Positions 53,701-61,976 are shown, counted from the first letter of the stretch. The stretch is 64,000 nt of DNA from JAJEAO01 sp963667635 (GCA_965232015.1 OZ246946.1:3224001-3288000); one strand, 5' to 3'. Translations and numbers: made by a program. Notes: a model not told the origin generated them from the sequence alone.

Positions 53701-55826
53701 AGCATCGGCGTCGGGAGCCCGGGCAAGGCGAGCCACTTCGGGGACTCCTTGCACGCTACGCGGAGGACATGCGTGACCCGGAACAGGAGGTCGAGGTTTC
53801 CGTGGGCTACCCGCTGCCCGCATGCCTGCACGAAAGTGGCCGCGGCCTCCGACATCAGCGCCGCCGCCACACAGTCGTCTCTGAAGTGGGCCGCGAGTCC
53901 ATCATGGTCAATCACTCGCAATACAAAGGCGTGGGCCTCGCCCGCTTCCATCTCGAGCCACTCTGCGAGCCATTGTCTGAATCCTCGGCGTAGCGCGGGG
54001 TACCCACCGATGGATGCCGCGAGTGTTCTCGGCGCGCCGTCGTGCGCCATGAATCGGTCGGCGATCCCTTGAAGAACACCCCAGTCCTCCAGCACGTCGT
54101 GCGTCACCGCATACACCGCCGAGGAGTCCGGCGACGCCGCCACCAAGGAGTCCCGACTCAATGCTTCCAAGGCTGCCGGGTCGTCCACGCCGGGTGGCAC
54201 GAAGGGGCGGAGCTCCTTCGCCCGTCGCCACGCGATGTCGAGAAACACTCGCTCCCGTCGCGTGGGCATCCCTCCAGTTGCGTGGCCCTCGTCCCGGATC
54301 AGCTCCCGCCAGACCTTCCGCCGGAAGCTCCGGAGCGTGACCGGGAGAGGAGTCTCTCCCCAGTGCAGCCGGGAGGCAAGATCCAAGAGGTACGGCGTTC
54401 TGAGAAACGCTCGCAGAGGCGCATGTTCGAGTGCCCGTGCAAGCGCAGGCACACCGTCCGCCACGGCGTCCAGTTCGTCGGCAGTCAGCCTTGGCACTTC
54501 GACAATCTCTGCTCTTAGGTCGGGGGGTATCAGAGCGGTCCGAACCGTCTCCAGCGAGTAGTCCCTCACCGTGAGTACGATCCAGGTCGCCGGATCCTTC
54601 TGAGTGAGTTGCATCAATTGCGAGAACCCGTCCCGCACTGAATGCTCGAGCAGCCTCTCGATGCCGTCCACAAGGACGACCTTTCTGTCGTGGGCCGCTA
54701 GCAGTGCAAGCAGCCGCTGCATGTTAAGCGATGTTTGAGCGTTCGCTAGCGCCTGGTCGACGTGGGCGGTCGCGAACTCGACGGCCTGGAACGACAGCAC
54801 TGGATAGCGGTCCTCCATCTGCGTCACCAGTTCCCGCGCCAGAGCTGACTTTCCCGAACCCGCGACTCCCGACACGATGACGACCGAGTGCTCAGCGAGC
54901 GTCGCCACCAGTGACTGCACTTTCGCGAAGCGCTCAATGGCGTAGCCATCGCCGATCGCGGAGCGGATGCCGTCCCGGACTGTCTGTCCGTGCTCTACCA
55001 GCGCCGTCAGCCCACCGCGGTCGGCACCCGAGACCGCGGTGTGTCGCTTCTGTAGTTCTGGTGGCAGATCCTGTCTTGTGTACTCCTTCGCGGCTGGGCG
55101 TCCCTGGCCCGCGCATTCCAGCAGCCTCGCCCATGTCGTCCGTGCCGCTGTGTTGGTCTCGCTCCCGTTCGCGGTGCACGCCGCTAGTAGGGACAACATC
55201 CACGCTTTGGTCTGGGATGTCGCCGTGTTGAGGTCGTAGCTCAGAACGTTCACTACTTGGAGGAACCGCCAATAGGAATCCTCGTCCCACGGCTCGGCGC
55301 CTTCGCTCATCAGGATCCGACGGATGGCGCGATTCTGCTGCTTCCCTGTCTTCGAAAGGAACCCGTCAAGCGATAGCCGGTGTGCGAAATCCTCCGCGTC
55401 ATCCGATGCCCGGGCGCATTCGAGCAGCGACAGGAAGTCCCGTAGCAGGACGGACGTGCCATGCAGAGTGGCGACCGCCAACTGGTCGTGCGATTCGTCG
55501 AACCGATCCGCCAGGAAGTCCTTCCACATTCCAAGGATCGTCTGGCGGCATTCGTCGTTGTGTGCGGAGATCCGGAAGCTGCGCTTGACCTGCAGCGCAA
55601 GCTGCCGGCGGGACCCGTCGCCTCTTTGGCCGATGACCAGTACGTCGTCGGTATGCCAACCCCGCTGTCGTGTCTGGAGATGCACTTTGACCACAGACGT
55701 ATCAATCAGGACGGGCGGCGTCGCCCGCACGAGCAGTAGGCCAAGCGCCATCGCAGCGACATGCTGCTCAAACTGCTCGCCGCCTCCTCCGGTCGAAACG
55801 GGACTCGCCACACGGTTGCCCTTCAT
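50745..55826 (-). CDS. Large STAND NTPase with N-terminal DUF4297/Cap4-like nuclease domain (Avs-like)
   Basis: 1693 residues from ATG 55826 (the open frame continues 72 codons upstream without support). N-terminus: E20 in GGEQFEQHVA, D60-D61 in GWHTDDVLV and Q79-x-K81 in LALQVKRS form a PD-(D/E)XK nuclease core like that of Cap4. STAND module: Walker A GVAGSGKS at 320-327, Walker B KVVLVDGIERLL (D387), then RDYSLETVRTALIP-type sensor and a winged region. About 700-1693 are a long helical repeat region. Nuclease + STAND + sensor is the plan of Avs-type antiphage proteins, which recognise phage proteins, oligomerise and cut DNA. Located beside a restriction-modification pair. No small companion gene is seen. 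Confidence 0.75.
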   Translation of the reverse strand: MKGNRVASPVSTGGGGEQFEQHVAAMALGLLLVRATPPVLIDTSVVKVHLQTRQRGWHTDDVLVIGQRGDGSRRQLALQVKRSFRISAHNDECRQTILGMWKDFLADRFDESHDQLAVATLHGTSVLLRDFLSLLECARASDDAEDFAHRLSLDGFLSKTGKQQNRAIRRILMSEGAEPWDEDSYWRFLQVVNVLSYDLNTATSQTKAWMLSLLAACTANGSETNTAARTTWARLLECAGQGRPAAKEYTRQDLPPELQKRHTAVSGADRGGLTALVEHGQTVRDGIRSAIGDGYAIERFAKVQSLVATLAEHSVVIVSGVAGSGKSALARELVTQMEDRYPVLSFQAVEFATAHVDQALANAQTSLNMQRLLALLAAHDRKVVLVDGIERLLEHSVRDGFSQLMQLTQKDPATWIVLTVRDYSLETVRTALIPPDLRAEIVEVPRLTADELDAVADGVPALARALEHAPLRAFLRTPYLLDLASRLHWGETPLPVTLRSFRRKVWRELIRDEGHATGGMPTRRERVFLDIAWRRAKELRPFVPPGVDDPAALEALSRDSLVAASPDSSAVYAVTHDVLEDWGVLQGIADRFMAHDGAPRTLAASIGGYPALRRGFRQWLAEWLEMEAGEAHAFVLRVIDHDGLAAHFRDDCVAAALMSEAAATFVQACGQRVAHGNLDLLFRVTHVLRVACKESPKWLALPGLPTPMLVPTGAAWAPTLRLVLDRMEDLLPDRRQLVLGLVEDWARQIHWQNPAPEGAAEAGAIVNRLLPGVEDYHSKDARERTLRVMASVPGHVPRFKDLMERARTCGHRDRVAYGLFELIATQPAAGLVCLHFPDAVIALLDARLRLSHTDSERERGHMEWSTSISPFFGLRELSMAAPFFPPSALQGPFGTLLRHHPKKAVAFMFSLLNHAGRSYASPQTPEQPLEQAWEISLAIPSRGTVQQWANGQLYGLYRGNTVGPNSIASLLMAFESWLLQLGGMDDVDLEGWLVHVLANSNNVMAAGVVASVCVAHPDKAGRAGLALLSSRDIVQMDRTRLAMESTVAPGVPGVLVGVNPRSRLFEQERAASNKLHHRREDLESLAVRMQTGRHREKVWTIIDRHRQQATSKSAEHTREWRLALHRMDIRGFEPQDAPGGAEPRDSEAGQSEIYLGPGKMEADVQDLVDESDRFLSIDGRYARLATLASKMWERDASVGDVDWRTTLLAEARAVERAPDQADELYRNGPGFAAALCIRDHLKELSEDELQWCARRVDFEVRRDSDTTDHAARASRLVRADRVCASVVPLLVVHPGKTDGVDSVALLSLALTHTIHHVSEYALAGLGALVGDEHKALALRCVAAAVYRSRLESEAWEMAQHRHLTGLDDVPDPFACIGSAVRQGMTCGSLNAEEELRRLPFDGPAAGAAVRAGLAVFEHRPDWEEAREFYTRVVRWLVDRGREDSQRTTHTRRNHSLEYDALQSLAGFVLGLPGEIAVRIIAPVVRAVADCQREIERFVSGLISKADRNEDDCFWSLWQRLADGIVRSPWGRGLKDDTSFGLDLLHMIFLGPYWKEDANHWHRLEGHAHHIDECALRLPATVPVMRAYTDYLSRVGHKSLPESFRVVSQVLANGDATRIASESGVAFNLETLLRPFVYSQPHRIKTDAPLRRAVVIILDALVAGGSASAYRMRDDFVTPQSEPWPRGSSSVDGL

Positions 55827-56081
55827 TGATGTGTGTCCAGCCCGTTCACATGCCGAAGTCTCTTTGCTCACCGACCCTTCCACGGTGTGCGCCACATGAG
55901 CGGTCCGAGTGATCGGGGCCGCAGCCGGGGATTCTACCGTGCGGTCCGCAGCGCGGTCGTGCTCCCCGTGAGCCCCGTGACCGGCGGCTCCCGACTCCAG
56001 ACATCCGTCCGACCCCGTCTCACCCTGATCGTCGCGCCACATGCGAGGTCGCGGGCTGTGGGCGGCGTGCGTTCGGCGGAC

Positions 56082-56098
56082 TCAAGATCGAATCTTGA
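56082..56098 (+). promoter_or_regulatory. Perfect inverted repeat before the first DUF4143 ATPase gene
   Basis: TCAAGAT-CGA-ATCTTGA, 7-bp arms, 32 bp upstream of the GTG at 56131. It sits in the 304-bp divergent gap 55827-56130 (which otherwise shows no gene) and is a likely operator. Its companion ATPase at 58209-59363 also has an inverted repeat directly upstream of its start. Confidence 0.5.
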
Positions 56099-56130
56099 AA
56101 TAGCCTGATTCGTGCGGCATCCTTGGGGCC

Positions 56131-57330
56131 GTGATCGAGCGCGACTTGGCCCCGGCCCTTCTGCGCGCCGCGACGCGGGCGCCGGTCGTCACGCTCACCG
56201 GGCCGCGCCAGAGCGGCAAGACCACCCTTGCGCGGGCGCTCTTCGGGGACCGGCCCTACGCCTCGCTGGAGGCCCCCGATGTCCGCGCCTTCGCCCTCGA
56301 GGATCCCCGGCGGTTCCTCGGCCAGTTTCCGAGAGGCGCTGTCCTCGACGAGATCCAGCGCGCCCCCGATCTGCTCTCCTATCTCCAGGGGATCGTGGAC
56401 GAGGATCCGACGCCAGGACGCTGGATCCTCACGGGTTCACAGAACCTCGCGGTCCGGGAGGGGGTCAGCCAGTCGCTGGCCGGGCGCACCGAGCTGCTGG
56501 AGCTGCTCCCGCTCACCTGGAACGAGATCCAGCGGTTCCCACAGCCTCCGCAGACCCTTGATGAGGCGCTTGCCGCGAGCGGATTCCCCCGGATCTTCGA
56601 TCGTGGGCTCGAGCCGGCGCCCTGGCTGGGCGCCTACGCGGGCACGCACGTCGAGCGGGACGTTCGCCAGCTCCTCCGCGTGGGGGACCTGATCGCCTTC
56701 CAGCGTTTCATCGGGCTCTGCGCCGGACGCACGGCGCAGCTCCTGAACCTGTCCTCGCTCGCGGCGGACTGCGGCATTTCGCAGCCGACGGCGAAGGCAT
56801 GGCTCTCGGTGCTCGAAGCCAGCTACATCGTGTTCCGCCTGCCGCCCTTCCACGGCAACGTACGCAAGCGGCTCACGAAGGCGCCGAAGCTGATGTTCGC
56901 GGACGCCGGACTCGCGAGCTGGTTCCTCGGGATCCGCGAGTCGGACCAACTCTGGACACACCCGCTTCGGGGCGCGCTGTTCGAGACGTGGGTCATCTCG
57001 GAGGTCCGCAGGCTGGTGGCCAACCAGGGTCCTGATCGGAATCCGCCCCGGCTCTCGTTCTACCGCGACCGCGGCGGCGCCGAAGTGGACCTCGTGATCG
57101 AGCGGCCCGACCGGATCACACTGGTCGAGTGCAAGTCCACGGCAACTCCATCGGCGGCGCTCCTGGGCCGCGTCCGGCGGGTGGCCCGGCACTTCGCTCC
57201 GCTGCGCCGGCTCGTCAAGGTGATTGTCGCCTACGGCGGCGACACGCGACAGGATCGCGCCGCCGGTCGCATCATCCCCTGGCGGAGCATTCCGGAGGTC
57301 GTCTTTCCGGACCGGTGGAAGTCGCTCTGA
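56131..57330 (+). CDS. ATP-binding protein, AAA_14 + DUF4143
   Basis: 399 residues from GTG 56131. Walker A TGPRQSGKTTLARALFG; Walker B GAVLDEIQRAPDLLSYLQGIVD; sensor WILTGSQNLAVREGVSQSLAGRTELLELLPLT; then the DUF4143 C-terminal domain with a winged helix (DCGISQPTAKAWLSVLEASYIVFRLPPF) and a nuclease-like end, RDRGGAEVDLVIERPDRITLVECKS, where D...E-x-K marks a PD-(D/E)XK fold. This very common family has an unknown role; it often lies in accessory DNA. A paralog faces it at 58209-59363. Confidence 0.9.
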   Translation: MIERDLAPALLRAATRAPVVTLTGPRQSGKTTLARALFGDRPYASLEAPDVRAFALEDPRRFLGQFPRGAVLDEIQRAPDLLSYLQGIVDEDPTPGRWILTGSQNLAVREGVSQSLAGRTELLELLPLTWNEIQRFPQPPQTLDEALAASGFPRIFDRGLEPAPWLGAYAGTHVERDVRQLLRVGDLIAFQRFIGLCAGRTAQLLNLSSLAADCGISQPTAKAWLSVLEASYIVFRLPPFHGNVRKRLTKAPKLMFADAGLASWFLGIRESDQLWTHPLRGALFETWVISEVRRLVANQGPDRNPPRLSFYRDRGGAEVDLVIERPDRITLVECKSTATPSAALLGRVRRVARHFAPLRRLVKVIVAYGGDTRQDRAAGRIIPWRSIPEVVFPDRWKSL

Positions 57331-57337
57331 TCAGACA

Positions 57338-57530
57338 GCCCCTCGGAACACGCCCGGTGAGCCCGACGGCCTCCACCCGCCCGTGCACCGGGAAGCGGGC
57401 GTCGGCGGGGAAGACGAGGACCGCCCGGACGAGGGGCGGGCGGTGGTCCGGGGACGCGGGATCACCCCGAATCTCTACACGGGAGAATCACAGGTAGCCG
57501 TCTTCGCGTTTCCCGCCAGAGAATCGGCTC
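57338..57530 (-). pseudogene. Deletion remnant of a third AAA_14/DUF4143 gene
   Basis: 57342-57440 matches the 3' end of the gene at 58209 (leftward translation ...VLVFPADARFPVHGRVEAVGL), and directly next to it 57450-57530 matches the 5' end and leader of the same gene at 59335-59415 (GGACGCGGGATCA, CTACACGGG, and the operator-like CGGGAGAATC...GTTTCCCG). So about 1.0 kb of the middle is missing while both ends remain. Confidence 0.7.
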
Positions 57531-57607
57531 CCACCGGAGGCCACCAGCCAGTCTCGGCGATCGGTCGCGCCGTCGGGCGGCCCCTGACGGACGATCGGAA
57601 GCCTGTC

Positions 57608-58141
57608 GTGTCAGACTCCGAACGCCGGCGCGCCGCGAAAGGCGGCCGCGTCGCCCAGGCTCGCAACAACGTGTCCGTTCCGATCTTGTCCGACGACCAT
57701 CTCGGCCAGTGGCGCGAGATGCCGAAGCGCGTCCTCAACCCCGGAGCCCGGTGGCAGCCGAAGCCCGCGGATTCCCCCGTGGTGCGGCGTCGCATCTTCT
57801 CCGTGTGCGGCGAGGAGGGCGCGGGAGTGACGTTTCGTGTCCATCAGCGGGTGCATCTGCGCCACCCGGGGGACTTCTCCGCGAGGATCGTCCTGCTCCT
57901 TGGTGGCGGGTCGCATCTCACGCTTGCGCGCTACAACGGCTCCCGACACGGTCCCGGGAAGGCCTGGAAGGCGCACATCTACCGCGCCAGCGAAAAGGCG
58001 CTGCGCGAGGGCTGCAGGCCGGGGTACCCGGAGGAGACCCACCGCTACCGGACCGTCGAAGGCGCCCTGGCCTGTCTGCTGGACGACTTTCGGATTCCGA
58101 ACGAGGGGTTGGCCCGGCACGAGACCTGGAGGTTGTTCTGA
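57608..58141 (+). CDS. Small hypothetical protein, possibly DUF6978-like
   Basis: 177 residues from GTG 57608. A basic N-terminal tail is followed by a conserved-looking region: RIFSVCGEEGAGVTFRVHQRVHLRHPGDFSARIVLLLGGGSHLTLARYNGSRHGPGKAWKAHIYRASEKALREG, then EETHRYRTVEGALACLLDDFRIPN. The SLLLDG/LxRYNG and HIHxxTxxA-like elements remind me of DUF6978, small proteins of unknown role that occur near toxin or phage genes. No enzyme motif is evident. It stands between two DUF4143 ATPases, downstream of the remnant. Confidence 0.6.
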   Translation: MSDSERRRAAKGGRVAQARNNVSVPILSDDHLGQWREMPKRVLNPGARWQPKPADSPVVRRRIFSVCGEEGAGVTFRVHQRVHLRHPGDFSARIVLLLGGGSHLTLARYNGSRHGPGKAWKAHIYRASEKALREGCRPGYPEETHRYRTVEGALACLLDDFRIPNEGLARHETWRLF

Positions 58142-58208
58142 ACGCGCGCCGCGCGAAGGGTGGATGAGGGGCGTCAGACCGGGACGGTCAGGTGTTCTCG
58201 GCCGGGCG

Positions 58209-59363
58209 TCAGACCAGCCCCTCGGAACACGCTCGCGTCAGACCGACGGCCTCCACCCGCGCGTGCAGGGGGAAGCGGGCGTCGCCGGGGAAGACGATCA
58301 CCGCCCGGTCGAGGCGCAGGTCGGCGAGCGCCGAGTGCAGCGAGCGCGTCATCTTCGGAGCGCTGGTTCGCTTGAACTCGAAGCCCAGGCGGCGGCTCCC
58401 GTCGAAGACCAGAAGATCGATCTCGGCCCCCCGGTGGGTCGCCCAGTAGTAGCAGTCGGCCCAGTCCGCGGAAAGGAGCCGAACGGTTTCGTGCATGGCG
58501 AAGCCCTCCCACGAAGCGCCGCACCGTGGGTGTCCGAGCAGTTCGGCGCCGGTCTTCAGTCGCAGCAACGTGTGCAGAAGTCCCGAGTCGCTCAGATAGA
58601 CCTTGGGGGCTTTCACCTGCCGTTTCTTCAGGTTCTCGAACCAGGGCGACAGTCGGCGTACTACGAGAGCGTCGGTGAGCGTGTCGAGGTAGGTGTTGAC
58701 GGTCGGCGCGCTGATCCCGAGGGAACGCGCCAGCTCGGCGGCGTTCCATCGGTTGCCGTGGTAGTGAGCGAGCATCGTCCAGAAGCGCCGCATCGTGGTT
58801 GCTGGCACGGTGACGCCGAGCTGGGGCAGGTCGCGCTCGAGGAAGGTGCGGACGAACGCGGCTCGCCAGATCGCGCTCTCGCTGTCGTCCGGCGCGAGAA
58901 AGGAGCGGGGAAAGCCGCCCCGGAGCCAGAGATGATCCGTGGAGGCGGCGCCGGTCTCGTCGAGAGCCAGCGGAGTCAGCTCGTGGTAAGCGATCCGCCC
59001 TGCGAGCGATTCGGAGGACTGCCGGAGAAGGTCCGGCCCCGCGCTGCCGAGCACCAGAAACCGGGCGGGAGAGCGCGGCCGGTCCACGAGGACGCGCAGC
59101 AGACGGAACAGGTCGGGGAGGCGCTGGATCTCGTCCAGGACCACCAGTCCGTCAAGACCCTCGAGGGCCAGTTTGGAGTCGGCGAGACGGGCCTCGTCCG
59201 TGGGGTCCTCGAGGTCGAAGAACGTGATCGGGCCCGCGTGGTCGGCAGCCAGACTCCGGGCGAGCGTCGTTTTTCCCACCTGACGCGCGCCCACGAGACC
59301 CACGACCGGGAACTGCCCGAGCAGGTCCCGAAGGCGCGCCTGGTGGCGGGGACGCGGGATCAT
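58209..59363 (-). CDS. ATP-binding protein, AAA_14 + DUF4143 (second copy)
   Basis: 384 residues from ATG 59363. Walker A GARQVGKTTLARSLA; Walker B GLVVLDEIQRLPDLFRLLRVLVD; sensor FLVLGSAGPDLLRQSSESLAGRIAYHELTPL; C-terminal DUF4143 with a winged helix (SLGISAPTVNTYLDTLTDALVVRRL) and the nuclease-like segment HRGAEIDLLVFDGSRRLGFEFKRTSAP (E-x-K present). Only distantly similar to the gene at 56131, so it is not a recent duplicate of it; its near relative is the remnant at 57338-57530. Confidence 0.9.
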   Translation of the reverse strand: MIPRPRHQARLRDLLGQFPVVGLVGARQVGKTTLARSLAADHAGPITFFDLEDPTDEARLADSKLALEGLDGLVVLDEIQRLPDLFRLLRVLVDRPRSPARFLVLGSAGPDLLRQSSESLAGRIAYHELTPLALDETGAASTDHLWLRGGFPRSFLAPDDSESAIWRAAFVRTFLERDLPQLGVTVPATTMRRFWTMLAHYHGNRWNAAELARSLGISAPTVNTYLDTLTDALVVRRLSPWFENLKKRQVKAPKVYLSDSGLLHTLLRLKTGAELLGHPRCGASWEGFAMHETVRLLSADWADCYYWATHRGAEIDLLVFDGSRRLGFEFKRTSAPKMTRSLHSALADLRLDRAVIVFPGDARFPLHARVEAVGLTRACSEGLV

Positions 59364-59377
59364 TCCGGGAATCTACA

Positions 59378-59412
59378 CGGGAAAATCACAACCCGCATCT
59401 TCGATTTTCCCG
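59378..59412 (-). promoter_or_regulatory. Perfect inverted repeat in the leader of the second DUF4143 gene
   Basis: CGGGAAAATC (59378-59387) and GATTTTCCCG (59403-59412), 10-bp arms with a 15-nt spacer, 15 bp before the ATG at 59363. Either an operator or, in the transcript, a long hairpin covering the ribosome site. A degenerate form is retained in the remnant at 57338-57530. Confidence 0.55.
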
Positions 59413-59463
59413 AAAGCAGGACTCTGTGGCGTCGTCCGGCTCGGCCGCGTGGACCGACTCGCC

Positions 59464-60075
59464 TCAGGACGTAACCGCGATGGCCTGCCGGCGGTAGGCC
59501 CCGGCGCCTATTTCCTCCGCGAGGAATGCCGCCAGGTCCGCCCGGCTGATCCGGCTCACCTTGCCGGTGTTGGTGGCGATGACGTCGTTCGAGGCCGGGC
59601 CGTCCTGGAGCACGGCGGCGCGGACGACGGTCCAGTCGAGGGCGCTGGTCGTCACGACGGCTTCCTGCGCGGTGTGATCCGCGAGGATGTTCCGGAGAAG
59701 CGTCCTGAACATCAGCCGCGGGAGCAGGGCCAACTGGCCCCGGCTCGCCCCGACGCCGGCGGCGGACAGGACCACGAGGCGCTCGACGTGGTGGCGAGTC
59801 ATGCCGTCCACGACATTCTTCGTGCCGGTGGAGAGAGTCGTCCGGTCGCGCAGACCGATGCTGCCGAGCGCCACGATCGCCCCGTCGTGACCCCGGACCG
59901 CATTCGCGACCGAGTTGCGGTCCATGACATCACCCTGAACCACGGGTACGCCGGCGTCCCGCCCGATCTTGCGCGGCGAGCGAGCGAAGGCGGTGACTTC
60001 GTGACCGCGATCCAGCGCGCTGCGCATGACGTGCTTTCCGGTTCGACCGGTAGCTCCGAAGACGATCAGCCTCAC
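59464..60075 (-). CDS. NAD(P)-binding SDR-type (NmrA/atypical) protein
   Basis: 203 residues. MRLIVFGATGRTGKHVMRSALDRGHEVTAFARSP has the GxxGxxG of atypical SDRs; GVPVVQGDVMDRNSVANAVRGHDGAIVALGS is the second strand pair, and RHHVERLVVLSAAGVG the third. The YxxxK catalytic motif is absent, as in NAD(P)H-sensing or biliverdin-reductase-B-like members. Role unknown; single gene upstream of the PQQ-type operon on the same strand, with about 150 bp between. Confidence 0.85.
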   Translation of the reverse strand: MRLIVFGATGRTGKHVMRSALDRGHEVTAFARSPRKIGRDAGVPVVQGDVMDRNSVANAVRGHDGAIVALGSIGLRDRTTLSTGTKNVVDGMTRHHVERLVVLSAAGVGASRGQLALLPRLMFRTLLRNILADHTAQEAVVTTSALDWTVVRAAVLQDGPASNDVIATNTGKVSRISRADLAAFLAEEIGAGAYRRQAIAVTS

Positions 60076-60222
60076 GACGACGCTCCTCCTTCCGGATCAG
60101 CATATGGGGGCGCGGGGGCGTGAGCCGGCGGCGCGCGACCAGGTGGGCGGGAAACTACCGGAACCGCGGCGGGGCCGGCGATCCATGCGGGCCGCGCCCA
60201 CGTGTGCATTCCGGGCCCCTCC

Positions 60223-61512
60223 TCACCGACCCGGAGGGATGCGCCAGGCGGTCAGGTGGGCCTCGTCCTTGATGAGCAGACCGTCCGGGAGCGGGACCGG
60301 GTGGGCCCAGGTCGGGGTGTCCGCCACCGGATAGCGGCGCAGCGGCGCGAATGCCTCGGCAGCCGGGTCGAGGACGAGGAGTTCGGCGCCGTCGGTGAGC
60401 CCGAGCACGGCGCCTCCGAAAGCGAGGAGCGCCGCGTTCTCGCCGCTGCGGGGCGGGGAGCGCCAGAGGCTCTCGCCGGTCGCGGTGTCCAGATTCACGA
60501 ACTGGCCGCTGTTGCGCTCCGAGAACGCGAGGATCCGCCCTCCGGCCAGAACCGGGCTGCTCATGTAGAGCGGGCTGTCGTCCACGCTCCAGACCGTTTC
60601 GGCGGTGAGCGGCCCGGCGCCATCGGCCGAGAAGCGGACGGCGATCGTCGGGTTCGCGAGCCCGGCGAGGACGACCGTTTCCCCGTCGGGCAGGGGAAGC
60701 GGCGTGACGATGTTCTGATCGTAGGGCGTCGTGAACGGGAGCTCCCACCAGACCTCGCCGGTCTCCGGGGCCAGCGCGAGGATCCGCTCTTCGGTCATCG
60801 TGAACACGATGTCGCGCCCGGCGACGCGGGCGAGCTTCGGGGACACGTAGGCGGGCCCGTCCCCGGCGATCTCCCACGCGGCCTCGCCGGTCGCGGCATC
60901 AAGCGCCACGAGCACGCCGTCTTCTGGTTCGCCGAGATGGATCAGGACGATCTCGCCGCCGGGCAGCGCGAGCGGCGAGGCCCCGGTCCCGTAGAGCGGC
61001 CACCGAGCGTTCACGAACCGCTCCTCCTCCGTCCGGCGCCAGAGCAGCCTTCCGTCGTCCGCGTCCCACGCCGAGACGATCCCGGAGATCCCGAGCGTGA
61101 ACACTCGCCCGGCGGCGGCTTCCGGGGTCGCCTTGGGTCCGGGGCCGTGGGAGAGGGCCGATCGGTGCATCGTGTAGGGGGCGGGGTAGGCGCTCAGCCA
61201 GATCACCTCGCCGGCCCCCGGATCGAGCGCGCGGAGCACCTCGACCTCCCCCTCCCGGGTGAAGACGAACACCCGGTCTCCCACCGTGACCGGACTGGCG
61301 TGGCCGAGCCCCACCTCGATCCGCCAGCCGCGCTCGAGCGTCTCGGGCCACGCGGCCGGGTCGGCGAGGCGGTCGGGCCAGCCCGTGACCTGCCCGTCGC
61401 GGGCCGGACCCCGGAACCCCGGCCAGTCGCCGGTGTCCTGAGCCGCGGTCGGAGAGGCGGGCGCCGCCAGCGCGAGGAGGGTGGCGGCCCCGAGGGCGGT
61501 CGTGATCCTCAC
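60223..61512 (-). CDS. Exported PQQ-like beta-propeller protein
   Basis: 429 residues. Signal peptide MRITTALGAATLLALAAPASPTAAQ; then DWPGFRGPARDG, the opening common to PQQ-binding-like (BamB/quinoprotein) repeat proteins, and about eight blades, each with a AxDxxTGExxW-like turn (ALDPGAGEVIWLS, AWDADDGRLLWRR, ALDAATGEAAWEI, ALAPETGEVWWEL, NLDTATGESLWRS). No haem or PQQ-dehydrogenase active-site motif is seen. Periplasmic; likely a scaffold or sensor. It starts 7 bp after the FabZ-like gene ends, so they are cotranscribed. Confidence 0.87.
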   Translation of the reverse strand: MRITTALGAATLLALAAPASPTAAQDTGDWPGFRGPARDGQVTGWPDRLADPAAWPETLERGWRIEVGLGHASPVTVGDRVFVFTREGEVEVLRALDPGAGEVIWLSAYPAPYTMHRSALSHGPGPKATPEAAAGRVFTLGISGIVSAWDADDGRLLWRRTEEERFVNARWPLYGTGASPLALPGGEIVLIHLGEPEDGVLVALDAATGEAAWEIAGDGPAYVSPKLARVAGRDIVFTMTEERILALAPETGEVWWELPFTTPYDQNIVTPLPLPDGETVVLAGLANPTIAVRFSADGAGPLTAETVWSVDDSPLYMSSPVLAGGRILAFSERNSGQFVNLDTATGESLWRSPPRSGENAALLAFGGAVLGLTDGAELLVLDPAAEAFAPLRRYPVADTPTWAHPVPLPDGLLIKDEAHLTAWRIPPGR

Positions 61513-61519
61513 CCGGTCC

Positions 61520-61951
61520 TCAGGACCCCATCAGGGCGAAGCCGAGGGTGGCTTCCGCCACCGGTTCGTCGCCGGTCCGCGCCTCGGCGAGCACCTCTCC
61601 GAACCGCCCGCGGATCCGGCCCACCCGCGCCGCCAGATCCAGCCGGGCGTCGAACGCCACCGGGCGGATCAGGCGGAAGTTGCGGATGCTGCGGAAGAGC
61701 ACCAGCGCGCCCTCGCCACGGCGCTCGTAGAGCATCGCGACGCCCCCGAGCTGCGCCATCGCCTCGATCACGAGCCCCGTGGGCACGTCGGGCTGCCCGA
61801 GACCGTAGGGGTGGTCGGCCGGGACGGTCACGAAGCCGCGCGCCCGTTCTCCGGGAACCAGGTCGTCCACCCCGTGGAGGAACAGGAACGGCTCCCGGTG
61901 GGGGAGCACCTCCATGACGCCGTCGCGATCGAGGGTCAGCGGTTCGGGCAT
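61520..61951 (-). CDS. FabZ-like hotdog-fold dehydratase/thioesterase
   Basis: 143 residues. VMEVLPHREPFLFLHGVDDLVPGERARGFVTVPADHPYGLGQPDVPTGLVIEAMAQLGGVAML follows the FabA/FabZ hotdog pattern: LPHR(E)PFLF, then a region corresponding to GHFPxxPxxPGVLxxEAxAQ. The catalytic His could be that of DHPYGLG, and E in VIEAMAQ is kept. Substrate may be a 3-hydroxyacyl-ACP, but the active-site loop deviates from true FabZ. It lies between an ABC exporter and the propeller gene, suggesting a lipid or envelope pathway. Confidence 0.75.
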   Translation of the reverse strand: MPEPLTLDRDGVMEVLPHREPFLFLHGVDDLVPGERARGFVTVPADHPYGLGQPDVPTGLVIEAMAQLGGVAMLYERRGEGALVLFRSIRNFRLIRPVAFDARLDLAARVGRIRGRFGEVLAEARTGDEPVAEATLGFALMGS

Positions 61952-61976
61952 GGGCTGTCTCCTCCGGCTCCGACGC

